64,000 nt of DNA from Phenylobacterium sp. LH3H17 (GCF_024298925.1 NZ_CP101283.1:2113001-2177000), one strand, 5' to 3'; positions 49,701 to 59,554 are shown, numbered from the stretch's first letter. Translations and numbers: made by a program. The notes: generated by a model not told the origin, from the sequence alone.

Positions 49701-49768
49701 GCAAAGGCCGGGTTTCGAATCCTCGTCCAGCGCCTGTAGGCTCCGACGACCGGGACCTAGGGGTGGGG

Positions 49769-51022
49769 ATGAAGCGGCCTGCGACATCATCGGCGGCGTG
49801 GGTGATCGCCGCCCTGGCGCTCGGCCTGACCCTTGGCGTCCTGGGTCACGGCGCCGCCTGGGGCGAGCGGGCTCAGGCGATCATGGCGCCGATCGGCCAG
49901 CTCTGGGTCAACGCCTTGCGTATGACGGTCATTCCGCTGATCGTCCCGCTGCTGGTGGTCGCCATCGCCGGATCGGGCGACCTGAAACAGACCGGCGCGC
50001 TGAGCCTGCGGATGCTGCTTCTGTTCATGGGCCTGCTCGCGGCCTTCACCCTGGCCAGCTTCGCGGTCAGTCCGGCCCTGATGAGCGCCGTGCGACTGGA
50101 TCCGGCCGCCACGAGCGCCCTGATGGCCCAGGCCGCCCAGCCGCCGCCGGCGGCGCCGGTCACCCCATCCGAATGGCTGGTCTCCCTGGTGCCGGCGAAT
50201 GCGTTCAAGGCCGCGGCCGACGGCGCATTGTTGCCGCTGCTGGTGTTCACGGTGGCGTTCGCGCTCGCCACCACCAACGCCCCGCCCGCGACACGCTCCA
50301 AGGTGGTCGAGGCGTTCCGCGCCGTGGCCGAGGTGATGATCATCCTGGTCCGCTGGGTGGTGGCCCTGGCCCCGATCGGGGTCCTGGCCCTGAGCTTCGC
50401 CCTCGGGGTCAGTCTGGGCGCGGCCGGGGCGGGGGCGGTGGGCTACTTCCTGGCCGTCTCCATCGGGCTCTATCTGCTGGGGACCTTGCTGCTCTATCCG
50501 CTGGCCGTGTTCGGCGGCCGGGTCGGTTGGCGCAGGTTCGCCGTGGCCATGCTGCCGGTCCAGGCCGTGGGACTCAGTTCCAGGTCGTCGCTCGCCAGCC
50601 TGCCGGCCCTGATCAAGGCCGGGCGCGACGACCTGCGGCTGCGGCCAGAGGTCGCCGACCTGGTGCTGCCGGTGGCGGTCTCGACCTTCAAGCTGCAGCA
50701 CGCCATCGCCACCATCCTGGGCGTCGCCTTCGTCGCGCGTCTCTACGGCCTGGAACTCACGCCGTTGGCCATCGCGGCCAGCGCCGGAGCGGGCATCCTG
50801 ATCGGCGCGACAACGCCCGGGGTGCCATCGGCCGGCCTGATGCTGCAGGCGCCGCTCTATTCGGCGTTCGGCCTGCCCCTGGAGGGCCTGGCCCTGCTCA
50901 TCGCCATCGATTCCATCCCCGACATGTTCAAGACGCTGTTCAACGTTACGGCGGACATGGTCGTGGCCGTGCTCCTGTCGCCGCAGGGGACGGCGGAAGC
51001 TGGCGACGTAACCGTAAATTAA
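49769..51022 (+). CDS. Dicarboxylate/amino-acid:cation symporter (DAACS family)
   Basis: 417 residues, GltPh-like: about eight helices plus two re-entrant hairpins. LRMTVIPLIVPLLVV, the HP1 serine-rich loop VGLSSRSSLASLPAL, the NMDGT region replaced by VSTFKLQHAIATILG, and HP2 IGATTPGVPSAGLML. The altered NMDGT motif (Na+ site) suggests proton coupling or changed substrate. ATG 49769 with AGGGG 5 bp upstream; GTG 49763 possible. The 68-bp gap after eno shows no feature. Confidence 0.85.
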   Translation: MKRPATSSAAWVIAALALGLTLGVLGHGAAWGERAQAIMAPIGQLWVNALRMTVIPLIVPLLVVAIAGSGDLKQTGALSLRMLLLFMGLLAAFTLASFAVSPALMSAVRLDPAATSALMAQAAQPPPAAPVTPSEWLVSLVPANAFKAAADGALLPLLVFTVAFALATTNAPPATRSKVVEAFRAVAEVMIILVRWVVALAPIGVLALSFALGVSLGAAGAGAVGYFLAVSIGLYLLGTLLLYPLAVFGGRVGWRRFAVAMLPVQAVGLSSRSSLASLPALIKAGRDDLRLRPEVADLVLPVAVSTFKLQHAIATILGVAFVARLYGLELTPLAIAASAGAGILIGATTPGVPSAGLMLQAPLYSAFGLPLEGLALLIAIDSIPDMFKTLFNVTADMVVAVLLSPQGTAEAGDVTVN

Positions 51023-51051
51023 GCACGATTGCGTGAGATAGCGGCGTTCAG

Positions 51052-51064
51052 GAGTCTCAGATTC
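51052..51064 (+). promoter_or_regulatory. Paired GANTC (CcrM) sites at the ftsB start
   Basis: GAGTC at 51052-51056 and GATTC at 51060-51064, 4 and 12 bp before the GTG start of ftsB. In Caulobacter, GcrA-dependent promoters use CcrM-methylated GANTC sites, several at division genes. Site identity is certain; function is inferred. Confidence 0.35.
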
Positions 51065-51068
51065 GCCC

Positions 51069-51365
51069 GTGTTCGATCGCCTTCGTTCCTACCTGCCCAC
51101 AGCGGCCCTGGCGTTCCTGATCGTCTATTTCGGGTTCCACGCCTTCACGGGTGATCGGGGCCTGTTGTCGTCGACCCAGCGCGACGCAACGCTCGCGGCC
51201 AAGACCCTCGAGTTGGAAACCCTGCGTACTCAGAGGCAGGACCTTGAGGCGCGCGCCCAGCTTATGCGCGATACGAGCCTATCCGCCGACTTGCTGGAAG
51301 AACGCGCGCGTTCCCTGCTAGGCTTCGCCCACCCGAACGACTATGTGATCCGCGTGAAGCCTTAG
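51069..51365 (+). CDS. ftsB: Cell division protein FtsB (DivIC/septum formation initiator)
   Basis: 98 residues, bitopic divisome protein: short cytoplasmic start, helix about 9-26 (LPTAALAFLIVYFGFHAF), then a coiled coil about 35-68 (AKTLELETLRTQRQDLEARA) and the conserved C-terminal ERARSLLGFAHPNDYVIR. Acts with FtsL/FtsQ upstream of FtsW/FtsI. GTG start. Between a transporter and pdhA; the eno-ftsB-pdh order is widespread in Alphaproteobacteria. Confidence 0.92.
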   Translation: MFDRLRSYLPTAALAFLIVYFGFHAFTGDRGLLSSTQRDATLAAKTLELETLRTQRQDLEARAQLMRDTSLSADLLEERARSLLGFAHPNDYVIRVKP

Positions 51366-51439
51366 GGCGGACTCAGTCGTTCTAAGCGATCGGAAACGCG
51401 GAGCGTAACCGCGATGATGCATTCCTACGGGAGAGACGT

Positions 51440-52486
51440 ATGGCGCGTGGGCAAGCGGCCTCTGCTGCTCGGCGGAAGAGTACTGACACCGGTGTCAACG
51501 GTGTATCTGAAGGACCTGTGACCCAGGACGAACTGCTCAAATACTATCGCGACATGCTGCTGATCCGACGCTTCGAGGAGCGGGCGGGGCAGCTCTACGG
51601 CATGGGCCTGATCGGCGGTTTCTGCCACCTCTACATCGGGCAGGAGGCGATCGCGGTCGGCGTCCAGGCGATCAAGGAGCCGGGTGACCAGGTGATCACC
51701 GGCTACCGAGACCACGGCCACATGCTCGCCTGCGGCATGGATCCGCGCGAGGTCATGGCCGAACTGACCGGCCGGGCCGGCGGCTCCTCCAAGGGCAAGG
51801 GCGGCTCCATGCACATGTTCTCGACCGAGGCCGATTTCTACGGCGGCCACGGCATCGTGGGAGCGCAGGTGGCGCTGGGCACCGGCCTGGCCTTGGCCAA
51901 CCACTACCGGGACAACAAGAAGGTCAGCTTCACCTATTTCGGCGACGGCGCCGCCAACCAGGGGCAGGTCTATGAGAGCTTCAACATGGCCCAGCTCTGG
52001 AGCCTGCCGGTCGTCTATGTGATCGAGAACAACCAATACGCCATGGGCACCTCCATCGAGCGTTCCTCGTCGGAGACGCACCTCCACAAGCGCGGCGCCT
52101 CGTTCCGGATTCCCGGCGAGGAGGTCGACGGCATGGACGTGCTGGCGGTCAAGGCCGCGGCCGGCAAGGCGGCCGCCCACGCCCGTTCCGGCGCCGGTCC
52201 CTATATCCTCGAGATGAAGACCTACCGCTATCGCGGCCACTCCATGAGCGACCCGGCCAAGTACCGGACCCGCGATGAGGTCGACGAGGTGCGCAAGACC
52301 CGCGACCCCATCGACCACCTGCAGGAACGGCTGGCCAAGGAGGGCTGGGCCGACGAGGCGGCGCTGAAGGCCATCGACGCCGAGGTCAAGCGCATCGTCG
52401 CCGACGCGGCGGAGTTCGCCCGCACCAGCCCCGAACCTGACCCCTCCGAGCTTTATACGGACGTCTATCTGGAGGCCGCCCAGTGA
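51440..52486 (+). CDS. pdhA: Pyruvate dehydrogenase E1 component, alpha subunit
   Basis: Thiamine-diphosphate-dependent decarboxylation of pyruvate in the PDH complex. 348 residues: TPP motif [15 protein letters not shown]...ENN-type, phosphorylation-loop-like [18 protein letters not shown], heterotetrameric E1 class. ATG 51440 with GGAGAG upstream. A GACTC site lies at 51369 in the 74-bp upstream gap. GTGA overlap with pdhB. Confidence 0.97.
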   Translation: MARGQAASAARRKSTDTGVNGVSEGPVTQDELLKYYRDMLLIRRFEERAGQLYGMGLIGGFCHLYIGQEAIAVGVQAIKEPGDQVITGYRDHGHMLACGMDPREVMAELTGRAGGSSKGKGGSMHMFSTEADFYGGHGIVGAQVALGTGLALANHYRDNKKVSFTYFGDGAANQGQVYESFNMAQLWSLPVVYVIENNQYAMGTSIERSSSETHLHKRGASFRIPGEEVDGMDVLAVKAAAGKAAAHARSGAGPYILEMKTYRYRGHSMSDPAKYRTRDEVDEVRKTRDPIDHLQERLAKEGWADEAALKAIDAEVKRIVADAAEFARTSPEPDPSELYTDVYLEAAQ

Positions 52487-53865
52487 CCGACGTCCTGATG
52501 CCCGCCCTGTCTCCGACCATGGAGGAGGGCACGCTCGCAAAGTGGCATGTGAAGAAGGGTGATTCCGTACGCTCCGGCGACGTCATCGCCGAGATCGAGA
52601 CCGACAAGGCGACCATGGAGGTGGAGGCCGTCGACGAGGGCGTGATCGAGGAGATCCTGGTCGCCGAGGGCACCGAGGAGGTGAAGGTCAACACCCCCAT
52701 CGCCCGTCTGTCCGGCGGCGACGGCGTGGCCGCTCCCGCGCCCAAATCCAATGGCGAGTCCAAGTCCGAACCCGTCGCCGAGGCGCCGCAGCCGCAACCG
52801 CAACCGGCCCAAGCCGAGTCGCCGGCCGCACCCGTCGTCCCCAGGATCGAGCTGCGTGATCCGGAGCTCCCGGAAGGCGTGAAGCTGGTCAAGACCACCA
52901 TCCGCGACGCCCTGCGCGACGCCATGGCCGAGGAGATGCGCGCCGACGACAAGGTGTTCCTGATGGGCGAGGAAGTCGCCCAGTACCAGGGCGCCTACAA
53001 GGTCTCGCGCGACCTGCTCCAGGAGTTCGGCGACAAGCGGGTCATCGACACCCCGATCACCGAGCATGGGTTCGCGGGCCTGGGCGTCGGAGCGGCCATG
53101 GCCGGCCTGAAGCCCATCGTCGAGTTCATGACCTGGAACTTCGCCATGCAGGCGATCGACCACATCATCAATTCCGCGGCCAAGACCCTCTACATGTCCG
53201 GCGGCCAGATCCGGTGCTCGGTCGTGTTCCGCGGACCCAACGGCGCGGCCTCCCGGGTCGGCGCCCAGCACAGCCAGGACTATTCCTCCTGGTACGCCCA
53301 GGTGCCCGGCCTGAAGGTTGTGGCGCCCTATGACGCCGCCGACGCCAAGGGCCTGTTGAAGGCCGCCATCCGCGACCCGAACCCCGTCGTCTTCCTCGAG
53401 CACGAGATGATGTATGGCCAGGAGTTCGACGTTCCCGAGGGGATCGACTGGGTCGTGCCCATCGGCAAGGCCAAGGTCCGCCGGGCCGGCAAGGACGTCA
53501 CCATCACCGCCCACTCGCGGATGGTGGGCATGGCGCTCAAGGCCGCCGAAGAACTGGCGGCGGAGGGTATCGAGGCCGAGGTTGTCGACCTGCGCACCCT
53601 GCGTCCCCTGGACCACGAGACCATCGTGGCGAGCGTGAAGAAGACCAACCGCCTGGTCACCGCCGAGGAAGGCTGGGGCCCGATGGGGGTCGGCGCCGAG
53701 GTGATCGCCCGGGTCATCGAGCACGCCTTCGACTATCTGGACGCCCCGCCCGCGCGGGTCTGCCAGAAGGACGTGCCGCTGCCCTACGCCGCCAATCTGG
53801 AGGCGCTGTCGCTGCCGTCGGTGGAGGACATCGTCAGGGCGGCCAAGGCGGTCTGCTACAAATGA
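52483..53865 (+). CDS. pdhB: Pyruvate dehydrogenase E1 component, beta subunit, with N-terminal lipoyl domain
   Basis: 460 residues. Residues 1-77 form a biotinyl-lipoyl domain with lipoylation site Lys42 in [16 protein letters not shown]; a Pro/Ala/Gln/Glu linker (78-117) precedes the E1-beta transketolase domains ([40 protein letters not shown]). A lipoyl domain on E1-beta is an alphaproteobacterial feature. GTG start. Followed by an ATGA overlap with a gene unrelated to PDH. Confidence 0.97.
   Translation: MTDVLMPALSPTMEEGTLAKWHVKKGDSVRSGDVIAEIETDKATMEVEAVDEGVIEEILVAEGTEEVKVNTPIARLSGGDGVAAPAPKSNGESKSEPVAEAPQPQPQPAQAESPAAPVVPRIELRDPELPEGVKLVKTTIRDALRDAMAEEMRADDKVFLMGEEVAQYQGAYKVSRDLLQEFGDKRVIDTPITEHGFAGLGVGAAMAGLKPIVEFMTWNFAMQAIDHIINSAAKTLYMSGGQIRCSVVFRGPNGAASRVGAQHSQDYSSWYAQVPGLKVVAPYDAADAKGLLKAAIRDPNPVVFLEHEMMYGQEFDVPEGIDWVVPIGKAKVRRAGKDVTITAHSRMVGMALKAAEELAAEGIEAEVVDLRTLRPLDHETIVASVKKTNRLVTAEEGWGPMGVGAEVIARVIEHAFDYLDAPPARVCQKDVPLPYAANLEALSLPSVEDIVRAAKAVCYK
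52492..52717 (+). repeat. Lipoyl-domain coding repeat, copy 1 (in pdhB)
   Basis: 226-bp segment nearly identical in DNA to 54816-55041 in pdhC, including 41 identical bases at 52492-52532. Encodes the lipoyl domain of E1-beta. Confidence 0.9.
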
Positions 53866-54392
53866 TGAACGCCGCTCCAGACTGGGAGGCGATCTACCGG
53901 CCCCGATTGAACCGGGGCTTGGTCGGACTCGCTTTTTTGGCTCTGCCCGGCAGCGACACGCCTGATGTTGTGCGCGACCTAGAGGCGCCAATGATATGCC
54001 TTGGTGGCTCCGTTCTGCTGGCCTTCAAAGACTGCCCCGATCTGGAGCTCTCGTGGGTGCAGACCGGCGCGGTCGACTTCGGCGTCGGTGTCGTCGGAAG
54101 GATCTGCGAGCCGTGGGACCGCGATCGAATCATGATGAGCGCAGAGGAACCTTGGAGCGCGCTACGCGGCGCTGACCTCGCCGCCGTCTTGGTTCACGCC
54201 TGCGACGGGGTGGAAGGCGCTCATGACGTCGCTATCGAGCATCGCTTCAAGGGAGGCGAAGGCGACGCGGTCCTGTGGGTCGCTACGGGCAGCAAGGGAA
54301 AGATTTGCGCAGTGGACGATCTCGTCGTCAGCGTGGGGCGGCCTTCCGGTCCTGCGAGCGGCGACTTGACGCTTGTGAGGACCATCCAATGA
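53862..54392 (+). CDS. Hypothetical protein inserted between pdhB and pdhC
   Basis: 176 residues, not recognised. Begins [20 protein letters not shown]; contains [20 protein letters not shown], several Trp/Cys and ends DLTLVRTIQ. No signal peptide or clear membrane helix. Base composition looks less GC-biased than its neighbours (runs such as CTTTTTTGG, more A/T at third positions), suggesting later acquisition. Yet it is linked by ATGA overlaps to pdhB before it and the GFA gene after it, so it is translated as part of the pdh operon. Confidence 0.75.
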   Translation: MMNAAPDWEAIYRPRLNRGLVGLAFLALPGSDTPDVVRDLEAPMICLGGSVLLAFKDCPDLELSWVQTGAVDFGVGVVGRICEPWDRDRIMMSAEEPWSALRGADLAAVLVHACDGVEGAHDVAIEHRFKGGEGDAVLWVATGSKGKICAVDDLVVSVGRPSGPASGDLTLVRTIQ

Positions 54393-54787
54393 CCGACGGG
54401 TTCGCCTGGCACGCCGGCGGTTGCCATTGTGGCGGCGTGCGGTTCGAGGTGGCCTTGCCGGAGGTCGTCGAGGCGCAGAGCTGCAACTGCTCCATGTGCG
54501 CCAAGACCGGCTATCTGCACATCATCGTGCCGCAGAGCCGGTTCCGGCTGACCAAGGGCGCCGAGCGCCTGGCGGAGTACACCTTCAACAGCCGGGTGGC
54601 GCGCCACCTGTTCTGCTCAGAGTGCGGCATCAAGAGCTTCTATCGGCCGCGCTCCAATCCCGACGGCTGGTCGGTCAACGCCCGCTGCCTGGACGAGGCC
54701 GTCCACCTCGAGATCACCGCCTTCGACGGCGCCAACTGGGAGGCCAACGCCGACCAACTGGCGCGCCTGTCGCTAGAACCTTCCTGA
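54389..54787 (+). CDS. GFA family (glutathione-dependent formaldehyde-activating-like) zinc protein
   Basis: 132 residues with the Gfa/CENP-V zinc pattern: [13 protein letters not shown] (Cys12, Cys14), [14 protein letters not shown] and [14 protein letters not shown]. Many members have no proven link to formaldehyde, so the activity is open. ATGA overlap with the preceding gene and 16 bp before pdhC. GC use looks normal for this genome, unlike the gene before it. Confidence 0.85.
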   Translation: MTDGFAWHAGGCHCGGVRFEVALPEVVEAQSCNCSMCAKTGYLHIIVPQSRFRLTKGAERLAEYTFNSRVARHLFCSECGIKSFYRPRSNPDGWSVNARCLDEAVHLEITAFDGANWEANADQLARLSLEPS

Positions 54788-54803
54788 CGAGTTCAGAAAA
54801 GCC

Positions 54804-56102
54804 ATGTCCATCGATGTCCTGATGCCCGCCCTGTCTCCGACCATGGAGGAGGGCACTCTCGCCAAATGGCACGTGAAGAAGGGGGACAAGGTCTCCTCCG
54901 GCGACGTGATCGCCGAGATCGAGACCGACAAGGCCACCATGGAGGTGGAAGCCGTCGACGAGGGTGTCATCGAGGACATCCTGGTCGCCGAGGGTTCGGA
55001 AGGCGTGAAGGTCAATACGCCTATCGCCCGGCTCTCCGGCGAGGACGGCGGCTCCGCCCCGCCCGCGCCCAAGGCTGACGCTCCCAAGGCTGAGGCTCCC
55101 AAGGCCGCTGAACCCGCCAAGGCCGCCGCGGCTGAGCCGTCGCCGAGCGCCAAGGCCGCCCCCGCGCCCCAGGCCCCCGCCGCTCAAGCCAATGGCGAGC
55201 GGGTCTTCGCCTCGCCCCTGGCCCGACGAATCGCCGAACAGAAGGGTCTCGACCTCGGCCAGGTGCAGGGGTCCGGCCCGCACGGCCGGATCATCAAGCG
55301 CGACGTCGAGGTCGCCACGCCCTCGGCCAAGGCGCCGGCCGCGGCTCCCGCCCCCGGAGCGCCCGCGCCGGCCCGCCAAGTACAGAGCCTGGCCCAGATG
55401 GGCATCCCGGACGGGACCTACGACCTGATCCCGCTGGACGGCATGAGGAAGACCGTGGCGCGTCGGTTGACCGACAGCTTCCGCGACGTGCCGCACTTTC
55501 CGTTGACCATCGACCTGGAGATCGACGCCCTGCTGGCCAGCCGCGCCAAGATCAATGCGATGCTGGAGAAGCAGGGGATCAAGGTCAGCGTCAACGATCT
55601 GGTGCTGAAGGCCGCGGCCGTGGCCTTGAAGCGGGTGCCGGAGGCCAACGCCTCCTATTCGCCCGAGGGCATCGCCATGCACCACAACGCCGACATCGCC
55701 ATGGCCGTGGCCATCGACGGTGGCCTCATCACTCCGATCATCCGTAAGTGCGAGACCAAGGGCCTGGCGCAGATCGCCGTCGAGTCCAAGGACCTGGCCG
55801 AGCGCGCCCGGAGCCGCAAGTTGAAGCCCGAGGAGTTCCAGGGCGGCACCTTCTCGGTGTCAAACCTGGGCATGTTCGGCATCAAGTCGTTCGCCTCGAT
55901 CCTGAACGAGCCCCAGGGCGCCATCCTGTCGGTGGGCGTTGGCGAGCAGCGCCCGGTCGTGAAGAACGGCGAGCTGACCATCGCCACCGTCATGTCCGTC
56001 ACGCTCACCTGCGATCACCGCGTGGTCGACGGGGCCATCGGCGCCCGCTGGCTGCAGGCCTTCAAGGCCCTGATCGAAGACCCGATCACGATGATCGTCT
56101 GA
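54804..56102 (+). CDS. pdhC: Pyruvate dehydrogenase E2, dihydrolipoamide acetyltransferase
   Basis: Core of the PDH complex. 432 residues: one lipoyl domain (lipoyl Lys43), a long Ala/Pro/Lys linker, peripheral-subunit-binding domain [20 protein letters not shown] about 133-168, second linker, and catalytic domain ending with [19 protein letters not shown] (His and Asp of the active site). Preceded by the two accessory genes, followed by lpd after 10 bp. Confidence 0.97.
   Translation: MSIDVLMPALSPTMEEGTLAKWHVKKGDKVSSGDVIAEIETDKATMEVEAVDEGVIEDILVAEGSEGVKVNTPIARLSGEDGGSAPPAPKADAPKAEAPKAAEPAKAAAAEPSPSAKAAPAPQAPAAQANGERVFASPLARRIAEQKGLDLGQVQGSGPHGRIIKRDVEVATPSAKAPAAAPAPGAPAPARQVQSLAQMGIPDGTYDLIPLDGMRKTVARRLTDSFRDVPHFPLTIDLEIDALLASRAKINAMLEKQGIKVSVNDLVLKAAAVALKRVPEANASYSPEGIAMHHNADIAMAVAIDGGLITPIIRKCETKGLAQIAVESKDLAERARSRKLKPEEFQGGTFSVSNLGMFGIKSFASILNEPQGAILSVGVGEQRPVVKNGELTIATVMSVTLTCDHRVVDGAIGARWLQAFKALIEDPITMIV
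54816..55041 (+). repeat. Lipoyl-domain coding repeat, copy 2 (in pdhC)
   Basis: Counterpart of 52492-52717, same orientation, 2324 bp downstream; 41 identical bases at 54816-54856 and few, mostly synonymous, differences beyond. Confidence 0.9.
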
Positions 56103-56112
56103 GGCTGAGAAC

Positions 56113-57513
56113 ATGGATTTCGACGTCATCATCATCGGGTCGGGACCGGGCGGCTATGTGACCGCCATCCGCGCCAGCCAGCTCGGCTTCAAGACCGCCA
56201 TCGTCGAGCGCGAGACCCTGGGCGGGGTCTGCCTGAACTGGGGCTGCATCCCCACCAAGGCCCTGCTCAAGTCCGGCGAGGCCTATGAGAACCTGAGCCA
56301 CCTGGCCGACTACGGCATCAAGATCGACAAGGCCTCGTTCGATTTCAGCAAGGTCATCGAGCGTTCGCGCAAGGTGGCCGGCCAGCTCAACGCCGGCGTC
56401 GCCTTCCTGATGAAGAAACACAAGATCGAGGTGATTGAGGGGACCGCCAAGCTGGAGAAGGGGCAGGGGGCTCCCAAGGTCGTGGTGGCCCTCAAGGCCG
56501 GCGGCTCGCGGGCCGTCCAGGCCAAGCACGTGATCCTGGCGACGGGGGCGCGGGCCCGCACCATCCCGGCCATCGGCCTGGAGCCGGACGGCGACCGGGT
56601 CTGGACCTATCGCGAGGCCATGGTCCCCAAGGCCGCGCCCAAGTCGTTGATCGTCGTCGGCTCGGGCGCCATCGGCATCGAGTTCGCCAGCTTCTACCGG
56701 GCCCTGGGCTCGGAGGTCACGGTCGTCGAGGCCCTGCCGCGCATCCTGCCGGTGGAGGACGAAGAGGTCTCCAAGGCCGCCCACAAGGCCTTCGAGAAGC
56801 GCGGCCTGAAGTTCCGGGTCGGGGCCAGCGTCAAGAAGCTGACCAGGTCAAAAGCCGGGGTCGCGGTCGAGCTCGAGGCCGGCGGCAAGGCCGAGACGCT
56901 CACCGCCGATGTCGCCATCGTCGCCGTGGGCATCGTCGGCAATGTCGAGGACCTGGGCCTGGAGGCCTTGGGCGTGCAGATCGAGAAGAGCCACGTGGTC
57001 ATCGACAGCCACGGCGGCACGGGCGTCGCGGGGCTCTACGCGATCGGCGACGTGGCCGGCCCGCCCTGGCTCGCCCACAAGGCCAGCCACGAGGGGGTGC
57101 ACTGCGTCGAGCACATTGCGGGACTGAAACCCACGAACCTCAACTCGCCGATCCCCGGCTGCACCTATTCCAGCCCGCAGATCGCCTCGGTGGGCCTGAC
57201 CGAAGACCAGGCCAAGGCGCAGGGGATCGCGATCAAGGTCGGCCGCTTCCCGTTCAAGGTGAACGGGAAGGCCATCGCCTCTGGCGAGACCGAGGGTTTC
57301 GTGAAGACCGTCTTCGACGAGAAGACCGGAGCGCTGATCGGGGCCCACATGATCGGCGCCGAGGTCACCGAGATGATCCAGGGCTATGTCCTGGCCATCA
57401 CCATGGAGGCCACCGAAGCCGAGTTGCAGGCCACCGTCTACCCACACCCGACCATGAGCGAGGCCATGCACGAGGCGGCCCTCGACGCCTACGGGCGGGT
57501 CCTGCACATCTGA
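56113..57513 (+). CDS. lpdA: Dihydrolipoyl dehydrogenase (E3)
   Basis: Flavin disulfide reductase that reoxidises dihydrolipoamide; 466 residues. FAD motif DVIIIGSGPGGYVTAIRAS, redox disulfide GGVCLNWGCIPTKALL, NAD motif VVGSGAIGIEFASFY, GLYAIGDVAG, and the C-terminal catalytic His/Glu in HPHPTMSEAMHEAAL. Last gene of the pdh operon. Confidence 0.97.
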   Translation: MDFDVIIIGSGPGGYVTAIRASQLGFKTAIVERETLGGVCLNWGCIPTKALLKSGEAYENLSHLADYGIKIDKASFDFSKVIERSRKVAGQLNAGVAFLMKKHKIEVIEGTAKLEKGQGAPKVVVALKAGGSRAVQAKHVILATGARARTIPAIGLEPDGDRVWTYREAMVPKAAPKSLIVVGSGAIGIEFASFYRALGSEVTVVEALPRILPVEDEEVSKAAHKAFEKRGLKFRVGASVKKLTRSKAGVAVELEAGGKAETLTADVAIVAVGIVGNVEDLGLEALGVQIEKSHVVIDSHGGTGVAGLYAIGDVAGPPWLAHKASHEGVHCVEHIAGLKPTNLNSPIPGCTYSSPQIASVGLTEDQAKAQGIAIKVGRFPFKVNGKAIASGETEGFVKTVFDEKTGALIGAHMIGAEVTEMIQGYVLAITMEATEAELQATVYPHPTMSEAMHEAALDAYGRVLHI

Positions 57514-57525
57514 CGGGCGGTCGAG

Positions 57526-57921
57526 CTAGCTCTTCTTCCGGACGATCGTGTCCAGGCTCCACGGGCCGGGGCCGGCGAAGACTAGGTAGAGGAAGACGAA
57601 GCAGAACATAATGGCCAGCTCGCCGCCGTTCAGCGCCGGCCAGAAGCCCTGGCTGCCATGGGCGACGAAATAGGCCACGGCCATCTGGCCCGAGGAGAGG
57701 AAGGCCGCCACGCGGGTGAAGAGCCCAACGGCGATCAGGCCGCCGCCAACCACTTCGAGCCAGGCCGCGGCCATCAGCATCGGCGGCAGGGGATCGGGCG
57801 CCCCGGGCTGAGGCGCCGGGAAGTCGAACAGCTTCATCAGGCCGTGCTGCATGAAGAGCAGGGCGGTGATGATCCGCAGGATGCTGAGCACCCGCGGCGC
57901 CCAGAGGCTGAGATTCGACAT
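57526..57921 (-). CDS. DoxX family membrane protein
   Basis: 131 residues from ATG 57921 (GGGGAG upstream), four helices: about 10-30, 48-70 (AAAWLEVVGGGLIAVGLFTR), 74-94 and 100-120. The DoxX signature LRIITALLFMQHGLMKLFDF is present. Members are associated with quinone or thiol redox functions, but no specific role is provable here. Convergent with lpdA. Confidence 0.85.
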   Translation of the reverse strand: MSNLSLWAPRVLSILRIITALLFMQHGLMKLFDFPAPQPGAPDPLPPMLMAAAWLEVVGGGLIAVGLFTRVAAFLSSGQMAVAYFVAHGSQGFWPALNGGELAIMFCFVFLYLVFAGPGPWSLDTIVRKKS

Positions 57922-57961
57922 GCGGTCTCCCCCTAGCCCGGCCACGACGGCCGGTTGATCG

Positions 57962-59554
57962 TCAGGCGGCCCGGAGGCTGTCGGCCTCCGCCATCCGCAG
58001 GATCGCCACATAGTCGGTCTTGCCGGTGCCCAGGACCGGGACCTCGGTGACCTTGATGATCTTGCGCGGCACCGCCAACTCCGGAGCGCCGATCGCCTGG
58101 GCGTGGGCGACCAGGGGCGTGGAGTCGGCGTCGCGGCGGTCGGTGACCAGCACCAGGCGTTCGCCCTTCTTGGAATCGGGCATGGCGATTACGGCATGGC
58201 GGCTCTCGGGCCACACGGCCGTGGCGATGTCCTCCGCGGCGGTCAGGGAAACCATCTCGCCGCCGACCTTGGCGAAGCGCTTCACCCGCCCCAGGATCTT
58301 GATCCAGCCGTCGTCGGTGAGGTCGACCACGTCGCCGGTGTCGTGCCAGCCGTCGGGCGGGGCCTCGATCACGCCGCCGGCGGTCAGGTAGCCGGCCATG
58401 ATGTTGGCGCCGCGCACATAGAGCCGGCCGCCGCCAGGGATGCCTTCCACCGGCTCCAACCGCGTCTCGATGCCCGGCAGGAGGCCGCCGACCGTGCCGC
58501 GCCGATTGTCGGTGGGCTTGTTCACCGCGATTACGGGGGCGGCCTCGGTGGCGCCGTAGCCTTCCAGGACCGGCACGTCGCCGAACCGGTCGCGGATGAG
58601 GTTGTGGGTCTCTTCGCGAACCTTTTCAGCGCCGCAGACGATGAACTGCAGGCCCGACAGCTCGTCGCGCTCGGCCACTCGGGCGTACTGGTTGAGGAAG
58701 GTGTCGGTGGCGAACAGGATCGAGGCGCCGGTGTCCTTGATCAGCGGCGGGATCTGCTTGACGTGCAGCGGAGAGGGATACTCGAAGGCCTTCATGCCCT
58801 TGAGGATCGGCAGCAGCGCCCCGCCGGTCAGGCCGAAACAGTGGAAGGTGGGCAGGGGATTGAACATGACCCATGAGGGATCGAGCGGGATGTGCTCGGC
58901 GATCTGGTTCACATTGGCGATCAGGTTCGCCTGGGTCAGGACCACTCCGCGCGGGGCGCCGAAACTGCCTGAAGTGAACAGGATCACGCCGGGATCAGAG
59001 GGTTTGGTCTCGGCCCGGAAGTTCTTCGGAAAGGCGCCCGCCGCGGCGGCGAACAGCTTGTCGGCGATGCCGATCTTCTCGCGCACGTCCTCCAGGTAGG
59101 TGACCTGTGCAACCGTCTCCAGGGCGTCGATCAGGTCGTGCAGCTTGCCCTGCTCGACGAAGCGATGCGAGGTCAGGACGCGCTTCACGCCCGCCAGTTC
59201 GCAAGCGGCCTTCAGGTTGCGGATACCGGCCGTGAAGTTGAGCATGGTCGGCGTGCGCCCGAAGGCGTGCAGCGCGAAGAAGGTGACCACCACGGCCGAG
59301 CTGGACGGGAGCAGTATGCCCACATGCTCGCCCCTGTCGGTCATGCCGGCGATCTTCCGCCCCAGCGCGAAAGCGCCGCGGATAAGGTCGGTATAGGTGA
59401 GCGGATTGCGCTCCTGGTCTTCCAGGATCGGCTTCTTCGCGCCGTACTTGGCGCGCGCCTCGATGAGGGCGTCGAACAACGACAGTCCGGCCCCGGTGGA
59501 TTCATTGGTACGCGACAAAGGCGACAACCTCCCCGATCGTCTCGCCATATTCAT
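57962..59554 (-). CDS. AMP-forming acyl-CoA/acyl-ACP synthetase
   Basis: 530 residues, ANL superfamily, most like the synthetase half of Aas and related acyl-ACP ligases. Adenylation loop LFTSGSFGAPRGVVLTQAN, A5-type VLEGYGATEAAPVIAVN, A7 WHDTGDVVDLTDDGWIKI with GRVKRFAKVGGEMVS, and A10 Lys in LGTGKTDYVAI. A Phe replaces the usual Glu/Thr in the P-loop (SGSFGAPRG). Substrate, probably medium/long-chain fatty acid, inferred. ATG 59554 or 59548. Confidence 0.85.
   Translation of the reverse strand: MNMARRSGRLSPLSRTNESTGAGLSLFDALIEARAKYGAKKPILEDQERNPLTYTDLIRGAFALGRKIAGMTDRGEHVGILLPSSSAVVVTFFALHAFGRTPTMLNFTAGIRNLKAACELAGVKRVLTSHRFVEQGKLHDLIDALETVAQVTYLEDVREKIGIADKLFAAAAGAFPKNFRAETKPSDPGVILFTSGSFGAPRGVVLTQANLIANVNQIAEHIPLDPSWVMFNPLPTFHCFGLTGGALLPILKGMKAFEYPSPLHVKQIPPLIKDTGASILFATDTFLNQYARVAERDELSGLQFIVCGAEKVREETHNLIRDRFGDVPVLEGYGATEAAPVIAVNKPTDNRRGTVGGLLPGIETRLEPVEGIPGGGRLYVRGANIMAGYLTAGGVIEAPPDGWHDTGDVVDLTDDGWIKILGRVKRFAKVGGEMVSLTAAEDIATAVWPESRHAVIAMPDSKKGERLVLVTDRRDADSTPLVAHAQAIGAPELAVPRKIIKVTEVPVLGTGKTDYVAILRMAEADSLRAA

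Noticed and set aside
49705..49735. tRNA-like T-arm (GGGTTTCGAATCC) after eno
   Set aside because: One extra base in the loop, no matching acceptor, D or anticodon arms; not a tRNA or a clear att site.
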